NCBI RefSeq assembly: GCF_002929275.1
Contig: NZ_PJIK01000011.1
Span: forward strand, 1 to 64,000
DNA length: 64,000 nt
Source: Arthrobacter sp. ZGTC131
GTDB taxonomy: Bacteria; Actinomycetota; Actinomycetes; Actinomycetales; Micrococcaceae
Direction of reading: 5' to 3'
Below, piece by piece: positions 16,996 to 25,240 of this stretch. A program made the position numbers and the translations under genes. A model generated the notes under the pieces. The model was not told the origin of the DNA and made no database searches. It was given only the letters and a program-made list of their open reading frames with translations. The number at the start of each line of letters is the position of its first letter. The first letter of the stretch is position 1.

Positions 16996-17452
16996 TGTCT
17001 CCGCGGGAGCACGAGTCCTCTACTGGGGGCAGTCCGGCGCCTCGGATGCCAAGGGTGCGGTCACAGCTCAAGCCGACGTCGAGGTACGGAAGGACGAGTT
17101 CCCGTTCGTCTGCGCTCACGTCATCCTCACAGACCCCTCGGCTTCGCCATCGGCAACGCCGGCACCTGCGCCAGGCGCGAGCTCAGTGCCATGCCCATCT
17201 TCGACTCCTGTGCCGGAGTCCACGAACACGCCTTCCGCTACAGCTGGGACCCCGCCACTCAAACCCCAGGCGCAGGCGACCAGCCTCTCGCCATCCATGT
17301 CAGCAGCGACGCAATCAGACGCAACGGGCGAGTGCCGGCAGGTAGCGCCCGCGCCAATCCCCACCCGCGCAGGTGACCGGTTCTCTTCGGTATTCGTGGA
17401 CCTTAGAAATGCACCAGCAACATCGAGCCCCACGCCTTCCGCCATTCAGTAA
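16996..17452 (+). pseudogene. possible 3' fragment of a Pro/Ser/Thr-rich secreted protein
   Basis: The plus frame reads ARVLYWGQSG, GAVTAQADVEVRKDEFPFV and then a long Pro/Ala/Ser/Thr linker (ASPSATPAPAPGASS) ending PTPSAIQ. It looks like a real C-terminal linker region, but no start is available: further upstream the frame is antisense to the GH13 remnant. The alternative is chance coding. Confidence 0.3.
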
Positions 17453-17619
17453 CAACCGAAAAAACAGACGCTTCGAACGGCAGTCAGAGACTCAAAATGC
17501 AGTTATCATCTCAGTCCGCTACCCATTCCCATTCAGATATCGGCCCGCGCAGTATCAAATGCTCGTTTTGAGGCCATTTGCAGATGAGCATGATGGCTGC
17601 TTGATCCGGTACGGGCGTG

Positions 17620-17805
17620 GCCGCCGGCTGCGAGTAGGCATCTGAGTCGGCAGTCGGTGATGTTCCGGAAGCTGCAGGCGAATCTGCGGGTGGTTTCGAT
17701 GACCCCGTTGATGGCTTCGGTGGGTCCGTTGGAAGCGCCGTTGGTGTCGAGGTAGGCCAGGATGGCGGCATTCCGGGCCCGCAGGCTCCCGCCGAGCCGG
17801 GCAAC
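17620..17805 (-). mobile_element. C-terminal remnant of an ISL3-family (IS204/IS1001/IS1096/IS1165) transposase
   Basis: The minus-strand segment VARLGGSLRARNAAILAYLD followed by TNGASNGPTEAINGVIETTR and RFACSFRNITDCRLRCLLAA reproduces the highly conserved end of ISL3 transposases ('iLaYfdtgg-SNGptEaiN-liK---r-a-GfrN---yRlR-Ll'). The catalytic Glu of the SNGPTEAIN block is kept, but the upstream two-thirds of the protein is missing. No flanking inverted repeats were identified. Confidence 0.7.
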
Positions 17806-18018
17806 TTCCCAAAGAAGAATGTCAGATTGAACCCGAGGACCCCGCCCGCAGATGTCAATCAATTGTGCAACCGAGTCGGAAGCCGGGACAGGGAAGTAAA
17901 GCCCGTGGGAACGCCTTCCGACACCGTGCAGCGCTGCAATAACGTCCCTGTAACGGCGGCAGACTATCTTCGTTGTCAGTGTGGCGCTGAAGCGCCAGAA
18001 CCGAAAGGAGAGCAAGCA

Positions 18019-18342
18019 ATGCCTGAAAACGACGAAGCTTTTATGCGGGCGAATGCCGAGGCGAATGAGGCTTTCGGTACCCTCCTGAAGATTGTGGACG
18101 AGAGGGCGGCCAAGGGGGAAGCGCAGCTGTCCGTCCTCGAAGTCGCCCGCGCGGCTGGCTTTGAGGTTGATGACAGAGTCCTCGCCGACCTGCAGCTGCC
18201 TGAGTTCGTCCCCGTGCATCCGTTCCTGCGGCCGGAGACTTACTTCCCTTGGCGACCGTTGTGGTGCTGGTGGTGGCGCAGGTATCCGTGGTACCGGTGC
18301 TGCCCGTACTGGTGGTACCGCTGTCACTGGTGGGCCGGCTGA
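18019..18342 (+). CDS. small protein with a Trp/Tyr/Cys-rich C-terminal tail, candidate peptide precursor
   Basis: The 107-residue protein starts at an ATG with a textbook ribosome binding site (AAAGGAGA, 8 bases upstream). Residues 1-75 are an acidic helical leader-like part (ANAEANEAFGTLLKIVDERA, LSVLEVARAAGFEVDDRVLA). From about residue 76 the sequence becomes FPWRPLWCWWWRRYP, then WYRCCPYWWYRCHWWAG to the end: roughly ten Trp, four Tyr and four Cys in about 32 residues, with Arg. A charged leader followed by a short, extreme tail suits a ribosomally made, modified peptide, but no known family fits. It lies upstream of and co-directional with a large metalloprotease that could process it (inference). 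Confidence 0.65.
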   Translation: MPENDEAFMRANAEANEAFGTLLKIVDERAAKGEAQLSVLEVARAAGFEVDDRVLADLQLPEFVPVHPFLRPETYFPWRPLWCWWWRRYPWYRCCPYWWYRCHWWAG

Positions 18343-18650
18343 TCTGCAGCCTGAGGAGCGGTGTGCGAGTACACCATGGGCCCGGACCATGCAGCTCCGG
18401 GCGGCGGCAGCCAGGGTGATTCGCTTGGATTTACATGCGGGCTCGTCGCACTCGGTACCTCAAGACGTTGGCCCCGGGCGAACCATCGTCTCATCCGCAT
18501 GGACCGATGGAAGGCACAGCCCCTTCGGTCTGAGTCGCAGCGGTGGGAGGCGGAAAACACCATTCCGGCCGCTGATTCACAACCGTATTTATTCGGGAGC
18601 TCGCTGGCATCGGTAGAACCGATTGACCTACAGGGAGGAAGGGGACGCTC
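18343..18650. other. spacer before the metalloprotease gene
   Basis: No gene is supported. A short stem CCCGGA/TCCGGG near 18378-18398 follows the stop of the Trp-rich protein, without a T-run. Confidence 0.35.
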
Positions 18651-20450
18651 GTGGGTGCATGCCAGGAAGTACGCACGTGGATAACAAGCAAAGTGCTTGT
18701 CCCGGTGACCCAATTCATCACCGAGGCGCGGGAGAAATGTGAAGAAGTTCGGCGATGGGTAGAGGAAAAGATCAGCCGCCCAGTCGATGAGTGGGTCTCC
18801 CGGCAGGAACGAAGCTGCAGGGAGCTGCCTTGGTGGAACCCGCTGCGATGGTTCTGTGAGATCGTCACGATCCTGGTCAAGATCGTGGTATGGGTCGTCG
18901 TGACGGTCGGCAAATGGGTCGTCACCCTCGTCTGCCAGATCGTCACCATTGTGGTTGGCATCATCGTGACGATGGTTCTACGCCTCATCGCCTGGCTGGT
19001 GTCGTTTTTTGTTTGTCTCTTTACCGAGCCTCTGGAGGCGCTGAAATCTTTCCGTGACCTCTGGACGATTGTTCTGGACACGGTAGAGGACGTCTTCGGC
19101 CTTGTGACAGTGCTACTTGACGATGTCATCGGCATCCTGGAGGACATCGAGCATTTGCTAGACACCCTTGCCACCTCTTTGGGCTGGCTTGGAGTGATCT
19201 TGGGTATCCTCAAGGGGATCGTTCGCTTTGCCCGTGATCTGATCGACATCGTCAAGGATGTCGTCGTGGGAGCTAAGGACATCGTGCTCGGCATATTCGG
19301 ATTCAGCCTCTGCCGTTTGTTGCGCGGCCTTACCAACCTGGGCACGTCAGCTGCACGTGCGCTGTTGGACACCGGATTTGCGCCGGTTGCACTGTTGTTC
19401 GGAGCCGTGCCGCTCGCCGCGGTGCTGCTCGCCATCAGAATCATTGGCGCCGCCGCCGCCGGCGTGCGGGACACTGTTGACTTGCGGCGTCTCCAGCAGA
19501 TCATCACCGACAACGTCAACTCCGCGTTAGGCGAGGGCAGCGTCCGTGCGCTCCGCGCCATACGGACCATCGGCATCGGCGCGAATCCCATGGGGCTACC
19601 GTTCACGGTAGCTGCCCGCCGGCTCTTCATCAGTTCCGATGACCGGGAATTGAACCTCCAACAAATGCACACAGACGGGATCATCAACCTGTATGCCCTG
19701 GCAGGCAAATGGTCGGACTGCAACGGAGATATCAATGAACCTGAAGGTGAGGTCGTCTACGCGGGGAGTGACTTGAAAGTGAGCTATGCGGATCTGCAAA
19801 CCTTTCTGGCGAAAGGCCCAGGATCGATTCCGGAATTCCACGTCTTTGCGATTACCCGCGCTAGATTCCGGTCGCATCTCGAAACCGCACAGCGCAAAGC
19901 CCTCGCGCTTGGAGTCCAGCTGTTCCTTCCAACCGTGGGAACCCTGCGGGCGTCTTCACCTGAGCATGTGCCACTCAACGCGGGTGAAGAAGACCCACCG
20001 GGCGACACGGTGCAGCAAGTGCTTTTCAGTGCCATCGGAAGAACAGGTAAAAACGATGACCTATCAATCATTCCCGCCATCAGCCACTTCCACTATGTTC
20101 TCAGCTCCCAAGGCAAGGAACACTTCGGTTTGACCTCCTGGTTCAGACCCTCCAGCGAGGACGAGCGGATCAGCGGTGTCACGTATCGAAACCGGACGCC
20201 GGACTGGGTGTTTCGCTGGGTTCTCATTCACGAACTGGGGCACTATCTGGGCCTAAACCACAGGAATCGCGCGGAAGGAGACCGCAGCCTGGACGAGATC
20301 ATGTTTGCGCCCTCAACCGGTATCGGGCTGAGAGCATCTGCGGTTTTCGAATTTCTTCTGCTGGGCGGCGAACCCCGCTTCCCGCTCGACGACGCGCGCA
20401 CTGTCTGGCAGTGGATCACTACCGATGGCGCGCAGTCATTGCTGCCGTAA
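18651..20450 (+). CDS. large HExxH metalloprotease with Cys/Trp/Pro repeats and hydrophobic region
   Basis: The 599-residue protein starts at GTG 18651 (GGGAGGAAGGGG upstream). Residues 3-54 are two tandem 26-residue units, each beginning with Cys and carrying W at position 7 and P at 15 (CQEVRTWITSKVLVPV, CEEVRRWVEEKISRPV). CRELPWWNPLRWFC follows, then about 200 residues of hydrophobic helices (IVTILVKIVVWVVVTVGKWV). The C-terminal domain has HELGHYLGLNH near residues 527-537 and a downstream Met (EIMFAP), as in metzincin-type zinc peptidases. A second copy of its ends lies at 28714-29134. It probably cleaves a peptide or acts as a membrane-inserting effector; neither is shown. Confidence 0.7.
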   Translation: MGACQEVRTWITSKVLVPVTQFITEAREKCEEVRRWVEEKISRPVDEWVSRQERSCRELPWWNPLRWFCEIVTILVKIVVWVVVTVGKWVVTLVCQIVTIVVGIIVTMVLRLIAWLVSFFVCLFTEPLEALKSFRDLWTIVLDTVEDVFGLVTVLLDDVIGILEDIEHLLDTLATSLGWLGVILGILKGIVRFARDLIDIVKDVVVGAKDIVLGIFGFSLCRLLRGLTNLGTSAARALLDTGFAPVALLFGAVPLAAVLLAIRIIGAAAAGVRDTVDLRRLQQIITDNVNSALGEGSVRALRAIRTIGIGANPMGLPFTVAARRLFISSDDRELNLQQMHTDGIINLYALAGKWSDCNGDINEPEGEVVYAGSDLKVSYADLQTFLAKGPGSIPEFHVFAITRARFRSHLETAQRKALALGVQLFLPTVGTLRASSPEHVPLNAGEEDPPGDTVQQVLFSAIGRTGKNDDLSIIPAISHFHYVLSSQGKEHFGLTSWFRPSSEDERISGVTYRNRTPDWVFRWVLIHELGHYLGLNHRNRAEGDRSLDEIMFAPSTGIGLRASAVFEFLLLGGEPRFPLDDARTVWQWITTDGAQSLLP

Positions 20451-20456
20451 GGGATC

Positions 20457-20819
20457 ATGAATACCGTCATCCGAAGTCAGTCAGAACTGCAGGCGCTGAG
20501 ACGGCGCCACCTCCGGCGAGGGCTCAGGGAAATCACCCTTGATCTCCCCGGAAACCGGGGGGAAATTCGCCGCGCTGAGAGGACCATCAACCATAGTCTG
20601 CGGGCCTGTGGGTGCGGCACGGGGGCCGTCTTCATGGTTGCCGGGCTGGCGACAACCGGTCTGGTCCATTGGCTTGGACCGCCCTTTTATGCCGTTTTCT
20701 CTGTGCAGAACCTAGCGGCCACATTCGCGTTCTTGATGGCCACCACATTCGCGGGAAAGATGACAGGTCTCGCCATTGCCGACTGGAAACTGCGGGCGGC
20801 AATTGAACGGTTAAGCTAA
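20457..20819 (+). CDS. two-helix membrane protein in operon with the metalloprotease
   Basis: The 120-residue protein begins 6 bases after the metalloprotease stop. Residues 1-45 are a basic, helical cytoplasmic part (LQALRRRHLRRGLREITLDL). Two hydrophobic segments follow (GAVFMVAGLATTGLVHWLG and VFSVQNLAATFAFLMATTF), joined by a short loop. It could be an immunity, anchoring or export partner for the upstream protein; the tight spacing is the only evidence. No family is recognised. Confidence 0.5.
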   Translation: MNTVIRSQSELQALRRRHLRRGLREITLDLPGNRGEIRRAERTINHSLRACGCGTGAVFMVAGLATTGLVHWLGPPFYAVFSVQNLAATFAFLMATTFAGKMTGLAIADWKLRAAIERLS

Positions 20820-21301
20820 ACGCGCAACCGCGTCTTCGAGAATGCCTTTGAATGAAGCGAAGCCCGTGCTGTGCTTGCACGCCCCTTTTTTACCTAACCG
20901 AAGCGGTACTACTGTCCCGAGGCGGGGTGCGGGCAGGCTCATTGATCCGTTGCTGAAAAGGCTCCGCTTGATACCGGTGATGTACATGAACTGGACAGTA
21001 ATCATTGGGGTTCCCATCGTCGTTGATTCTGCGGTGCCCCAGCCTCGAGGCACTAGGTTGCTCCGTTCTCGTCAGGGCTGTCAATGCACTCCCGGTGATT
21101 CGGGTGAGGGAGTCGCTGCGTTCCGCATTACATGAGGGGCATGAGCCATACACCTGACCCCCGCGGCACGGCATCTCCACCATCGACTACTGCGCGCTGC
21201 TCCCCCGCCGTCGCTACTCCCACGAGGCACGCGGGCTCGTCCTGCTGATGCCGCGCACCGGCCTGACCGTTGTTCCCTTCAACGACCACAAGAACGGCTA
21301 G
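20820..21301. other. no intact gene
   Basis: A plus-strand piece at about 21178-21300 reads STIDYCALLPRRRYSHEARG and LVLLMPRTGLTVVPFNDHKN before a stop. It looks like coding debris of unknown origin. Confidence 0.35.
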
Positions 21302-21506
21302 GACGTCGTGGTCATCCATGGCCACGGCGACTCCTACCCGGTCGGCAGAGGAAAGACGGAAATTGAAGAAAAAACCTCGTGGTCGCCAGAATGTGGTCTT
21401 CGAAATGGGTTTCTTTTTCGGAGCGCCCGGGCGCGGACACGTTGCCGTACTCTTGGACGAAGACGTCGAAGAACCTGGAGACATCAAGGGGCTCGTTTAC
21501 GTGTAG
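21302..21506 (+). pseudogene. remnant of a TIR-like predicted nucleotide-binding protein
   Basis: One frame gives DVVVIHGHGDSYPVG, matching the first strand of TIR-like domains ('vFivHGhd'). Another gives RGRQNVVFEMGFFFGAPGRG and HVAVLLDEDVEEPGDIKGLV, matching the end of the same domain ('aRqNVvfElGyf-GklGR--v-vL---g-e-PSD--GvlYi'). The middle of the domain is deleted and the frame is broken. Such domains occur in anti-phage and signalling proteins. This copy cannot be functional. Confidence 0.5.
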
Positions 21507-22055
21507 TGGGCCCTGTGTTCCGAGATGTGGAACCTGCATCGAGCGGGTTAAATATGCCTTCGGCATCGGTTCTCGACGTGGCTTCAGCCATCGCTTGTTG
21601 CGTAGACGAAGGCGCACGGCGAGTCCCGCAACTGCTGATGACCATCGAATTGAAGCGCTTACGGTACATAGTTGCAAGAACCGCTGGGCCGCAAGAATCC
21701 CGCATCCCTGCAGCCGGCGCATGCTCACCCGAAGAGGCGTCGCGGATCGCTAGGGATACGAGGCGTCTCGATTGACATGGGGCAGGTTGTTCGCGGCGCT
21801 GTGTTCCTACTACTCCGCGTACGATCTTGTGGCCCGCTACAACGCAGTAGTCACTGCTATTGGTGCAGACGACTCTTGAATAAATGCACGGCAGTGCACA
21901 GGACTGCTGACAACCCAATGTCAACAGTCCTGTGCACCTGCGCCGTCCGGCCGCTTGAACTGGTGCAGATGACTCCTAAGAATGACAGTAAGCACGAGTG
22001 AAGGGAGCTTTCCTGCGACACTGGAGGTTACGCCGCATGAGCTGTGAGGTACGGT
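21507..22055. other. no supported gene
   Basis: Both strands show only short unassigned frames. The stretch is comparatively AT-rich around 21850-22010. Confidence 0.4.
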
Positions 22056-22319
22056 TCAGCTCTCTGCCCGGCGTGTGGCTAACGCCCGTAGGGCCAAGGT
22101 TTCTCTTGTGCGCCACCCGAGACTCTCTGCGACAGTGAGAAATCGTTCAAGGTGGTGAACGGATGGGCTGGAGTCCAGGATTGCCGTTGCCATGTGCTCA
22201 AGGAGAACCCGCTGGTCGGTGTGACGCTGCCTGTTCATTATGAAGTCGACGGTTTTTTCGAGTGCGCCGTCGAGCACTTGATAGTGCGCTGGTTTGAGCG
22301 CCGCTCTCGTCGGTCCCAA
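22056..22319 (-). CDS. possible short hypothetical protein or fragment
   Basis: The 87-codon frame has natural-looking helices (DFIMNRQRHTDQRVLLEHMA, HHLERFLTVAESLGWRTRET), but no ribosome binding site was seen and an upstream frame on the same strand (22198-22491) overlaps it. It may be the tail of a decayed gene. Confidence 0.25.
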   Translation of the reverse strand: MGPTRAALKPAHYQVLDGALEKTVDFIMNRQRHTDQRVLLEHMATAILDSSPSVHHLERFLTVAESLGWRTRETLALRALATRRAES

Positions 22320-22466
22320 TAATCACCATCACCTCGGCCATGGCGCCGCCTCCCATGATAGTAGGAACACCGTACTCCTCTGACGCAACGTCGACCAGAG
22401 TTGAATTACTTCCGCTTCCCGGGCGGTGCCACGCCCTTATTTTCCTCGTAACCACCGTTCTGCAGT

Positions 22467-22496
22467 TCCTGGTGGTGCTGACCAGCACCACCAGGA
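22467..22496. repeat. near-perfect 30 bp palindrome
   Basis: TCCTGGTGGTGCTG and CAGCACCACCAGGA are exact inverted 14-base arms separated by AC. No T-run follows on either strand, so it is not a standard terminator. It lies about 175 bases beyond the end of the minus-strand MNIO operon. The rest of 22320-22671 shows no gene. Confidence 0.6.
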
Positions 22497-22671
22497 CAGG
22501 CCACTGCCCAGTCGAAGTAAGCGCATCCCTGTATTGAACAAATTAACAGCCGACAGTTTTCGAAAAGCCCGGGTTTCAAGGGGCCAGAAACAACGACACA
22601 GACCTACGTCCAGGGCTTTGGTCCCGGAGCCTGCCGAAACCCTCATTGACTATTTGGAGACGCCACTGAGG

Positions 22672-23025
22672 CTAGCGGGCCTCAGAGGCGCAACAAAGTA
22701 CTCCGACGATTACCACTGCCCAGAACAACCCGCCTCCCTTGGCTTGGAAATCAGACTCCGTTAGGCCCATGTCTGCCGACAGTCGGCGGACCTCCGCTCC
22801 GTCTCCTGAGAGGACGGCCTGGACAATCGAACGCACTCCCTCGGGATTGTCGCGGAGCAGCGCACTGATAATCTCCAGGTCAACGTGTGCCTTACTGATT
22901 CCACTGTCTGGTAATTCAAATGGAAACGCGATGCGGCCATATTGCCCAACTGTCAGATCCAGCTCACCACTTGGATTCTTGATGCCGCCAATCCTGACGT
23001 CAATATACGGCTGTGAGCCCGGCAT
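22672..23025 (-). CDS. precursor-like protein with Gly-Gly-Gly then hydrophobic Cys-Cys tail
   Basis: The 117-residue protein starts at ATG 23025 with GAGAGG about 9 bases upstream. Residues 1-45 are beta-like (PYIDVRIGGIKNPSGELDL). A helical acidic part follows (HVDLEIISALLRDNPEGVRS, VLSGDGAEVRRLSADMGLTE). It then ends SDFQAKGGG followed by LFWAVVIVGVLCCASEAR. The layout of helical leader, glycine stretch and short hydrophobic core with adjacent Cys resembles peptide precursors cut after double glycine. A membrane tail is the alternative. It is the last gene of the minus-strand operon with the DUF692/MNIO enzyme, about 25 bases after the crystallin-like gene. Confidence 0.6.
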   Translation of the reverse strand: MPGSQPYIDVRIGGIKNPSGELDLTVGQYGRIAFPFELPDSGISKAHVDLEIISALLRDNPEGVRSIVQAVLSGDGAEVRRLSADMGLTESDFQAKGGGLFWAVVIVGVLCCASEAR

Positions 23026-23051
23026 TTTTTTTCCTCTCAAAGGTTGACATA

Positions 23052-23738
23052 TCAGAAATATAAAACGTTTTGTGATGAAATCCGATTCTTCCATCCGAAG
23101 ACGGAGAGGCTGTTGATTCGAAAGGCTCCTGTTGGGATCCAGAGATTGGAACCGGCTAGGTTGGGAAAATCCCACAGGAAAACATGATCGGCGCTGACGT
23201 AGGAATCAATGCTGGAGACACGATTGTCGGCACTTATCCACCCCCAAAAGAGGAAGCCACAGGCGAACTTTCTGCTGTAATTAAAGGTCAGTCCCTCCCA
23301 CTCTAAAATGCGCCAGGAGCAGCCATCGAGATCATCATTGGCATACAATTCGAAAAATCCCTGCCCTGGTGGAGGGCCAGCAGTCAGAGCTTGAGAGACG
23401 CTGTGAATTTCACTTTGACGCACTCGGGGCTGGTCGTTGATAGGGGCCTCGCGGGATTCCACGTATGCTGCTGCATCCCGCCGGCTGCTGAAGATGTGCA
23501 GCATCTTCCCTGCCTGGGCGTCTCCATCGACCACGGTCGTCAGGGGCTGGCCACGTAGGTCGTACACGGAGCGCGGGTCGACCTGCTGCTCGTCGATCAT
23601 GGTAGGCATGCCCGGTGGCTTGTGGTCATTGATGTTGAGCTGCGGCGTCGAGGCACTGACTCCGGCGTGCATCAGGGGTGTATCTGATAGCCATGTCGTA
23701 AAACTTAGCCAGGCTTCTCGGGCGGATGACGCATTCAT
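23052..23738 (-). CDS. beta/gamma-crystallin-like protein
   Basis: The 228-residue protein starts at ATG 23738, 8 bases after the MNIO stop, with TAAGGAG in the gap. Residues 1-120 are polar and unassigned. From about residue 125 two Greek-key-like motifs appear (GFFELYANDDLDGCSWRILE with NRVSSIDSYV, then VFLWDFPNLAGSNLWIPTG with INSLSVFGWKNRISS), the 'v-lye--nf-G...driSSv' pattern of beta/gamma-crystallins. It is aromatic-rich with two Cys. It sits between the MNIO gene and a second precursor-like gene. Whether it is substrate, scaffold, inhibitor or secreted product is unknown. Confidence 0.6.
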   Translation of the reverse strand: MNASSAREAWLSFTTWLSDTPLMHAGVSASTPQLNINDHKPPGMPTMIDEQQVDPRSVYDLRGQPLTTVVDGDAQAGKMLHIFSSRRDAAAYVESREAPINDQPRVRQSEIHSVSQALTAGPPPGQGFFELYANDDLDGCSWRILEWEGLTFNYSRKFACGFLFWGWISADNRVSSIDSYVSADHVFLWDFPNLAGSNLWIPTGAFRINSLSVFGWKNRISSQNVLYF

Positions 23739-23746
23739 GTTGCTCC

Positions 23747-25240
23747 TTACATATCGTTGCTTGTCAATCTTCCCGATGCATGACGAGCCAACGGATCGAA
23801 CGGTGGAGAAACAGTCACTTGGAAATTGCCGGGTATAAGTCTCGACGGCAGGTGTCCTTGACGCAGAGCCGAAAGTAATAGGTTGGGATCTACCGAAAAG
23901 ACCACGGACTGGGGCTCGCCGGTCATGACTGCCCGATGAGCGGCCAGCTCGAAGCTGGTCAACTCGTGGAGGTACATGATTTCCTTTCCCGCAGGGCTTC
24001 CGTTGATATGAGCTACGAAGTTGAGCGCCTCGTTGGATGCCATCTCTTCTGACGGGACGGCGTCCCAGAAGTCTTCAAGGACGTCTTGTAGCCGTTCCTC
24101 CCCGAGGGTGAGAAGGAGTAGGCGCGTCGTCAGTGTCAGGGTGTCAGCGACCTTGCCTGCCCTCACTGCCCTGACAAGCGCGTGTACGACACCGATGCCC
24201 GGATCTGCCTGTAGATCTGCCGCCAGTTCGGTCGCCGGTTCGTGGCTGCCGGTCATGGCGGTTCTGACTGCTTCTTCCCAAACATGGGGCGACGGAAGCA
24301 TGGAGTCGCCCTCTATATTTTCCTTAGTCTGGACCGCAAGGCTTTTTTCAGCGTGGCGTCCTCGCAGTTCCCACAGGTCGCGAAGCTCCCAGAACTGGTC
24401 CACGAGCTGACTTTTCGAGATACCGTTGGCGACTACGTACTGCGGCATCACCTCATAAATGATTGCCTTCAGGTTTGGGAGTTGCGGCACGACTCGTCGA
24501 GCGAGATCCATCAGGGCCGCGGGGACCAGGTCTGAGTGGGCATCCACCCAGTACCCGTTATAGTCCTGGCCGCCGGCAAGATGTAGCTCTATGACCCGCT
24601 CGAGCGGCAGCTCCTCGATAAGATCGAGCACCTTCTGGCGGCCATTGCGCTCGTTGGCCCAGACGTTGTGCAGGTCAAGCAGGATGCCGCAGTCAGCTGC
24701 TTCTGCCACCGCCGCAAAGTAGGCCCCGTCAGACAGCTCACCGTCCAAGGACCTTAGATAGCTGACACCTGTCTCGAAGGCAAAAGGTACGGGGAGGCGT
24801 GCCTTCAGGGCTGTGATGTTCGCGACGGCGACTGAGACACCTTGCGGACTCTGCAGCGGGGGGAGGAGGAATCCCATGTCCACGTCGACTCCGTTGTTGG
24901 GGACCCGGCTGAAGCTCAGGTGTTCGCTGGCCCATGGAGCGCCGAGCACGTTGACGGACTCAACGAAGGCTGCAACCTGCCCAGGATGCGGCGCTACCGT
25001 GCCGCCAACCGGGAATCCTACTCCATGGATCAGTTTCGGCTGTAGCAGTTGGCGAAAGTGATCGAATGCCCGGGGATCCAGTTCGTAGGCCCCGCTGCTC
25101 GACCGAGGCGGAAACCAGAAAGGCTGAGGCTCGATTTCGAGAACGTCAATCGGCGACTCCCCGAGGTCGAGCAACCCCTCCAGGCTTGGCCAGTAAATGA
25201 AGCCAATGCCCAGCTCGGGCAGGCTTTCCAAAGCATTCAC
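23747..25240 (-). CDS. DUF692/MNIO-family iron enzyme fused to a partner-protein-like domain
   Basis: This 497-residue protein begins at GTG, overlapping the upstream peptide gene's TGA as GTGA. Residues 1-270 form the DUF692 (UPF0276, MbnB/TglH-like) TIM barrel with its metal-ligand pattern: His72 in LIHGVGFPVGG, Glu106-His107 in ASEHLSFS, Glu156 in AFETGVSYL, Asp189 in LLDLHNVWANERN, His220 in IELHLAGG, Asp233 and His235 in WVDAHSDLV, and Glu263 in IIYEVMPQ. Residues ~315-490 (LLLLTLGEERLQDVLEDFWD, MYLHELTSFELAAHRAV) resemble the separate partner proteins (DUF2063-like) that bind the precursor. Family members oxidatively modify Cys or Asn residues of peptides. The usual family is about 280 residues, so the fusion is notable. 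Confidence 0.85.
   Translation of the reverse strand: MNALESLPELGIGFIYWPSLEGLLDLGESPIDVLEIEPQPFWFPPRSSSGAYELDPRAFDHFRQLLQPKLIHGVGFPVGGTVAPHPGQVAAFVESVNVLGAPWASEHLSFSRVPNNGVDVDMGFLLPPLQSPQGVSVAVANITALKARLPVPFAFETGVSYLRSLDGELSDGAYFAAVAEAADCGILLDLHNVWANERNGRQKVLDLIEELPLERVIELHLAGGQDYNGYWVDAHSDLVPAALMDLARRVVPQLPNLKAIIYEVMPQYVVANGISKSQLVDQFWELRDLWELRGRHAEKSLAVQTKENIEGDSMLPSPHVWEEAVRTAMTGSHEPATELAADLQADPGIGVVHALVRAVRAGKVADTLTLTTRLLLLTLGEERLQDVLEDFWDAVPSEEMASNEALNFVAHINGSPAGKEIMYLHELTSFELAAHRAVMTGEPQSVVFSVDPNLLLSALRQGHLPSRLIPGNFQVTVSPPFDPLARHASGRLTSNDM

Noticed and set aside
17533-18390. 285-codon minus-strand frame as a full transposase
   Set aside because: Only the last third matches ISL3 transposases. 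The upstream part is antisense to the Trp-rich peptide gene and has no resemblance to the family.
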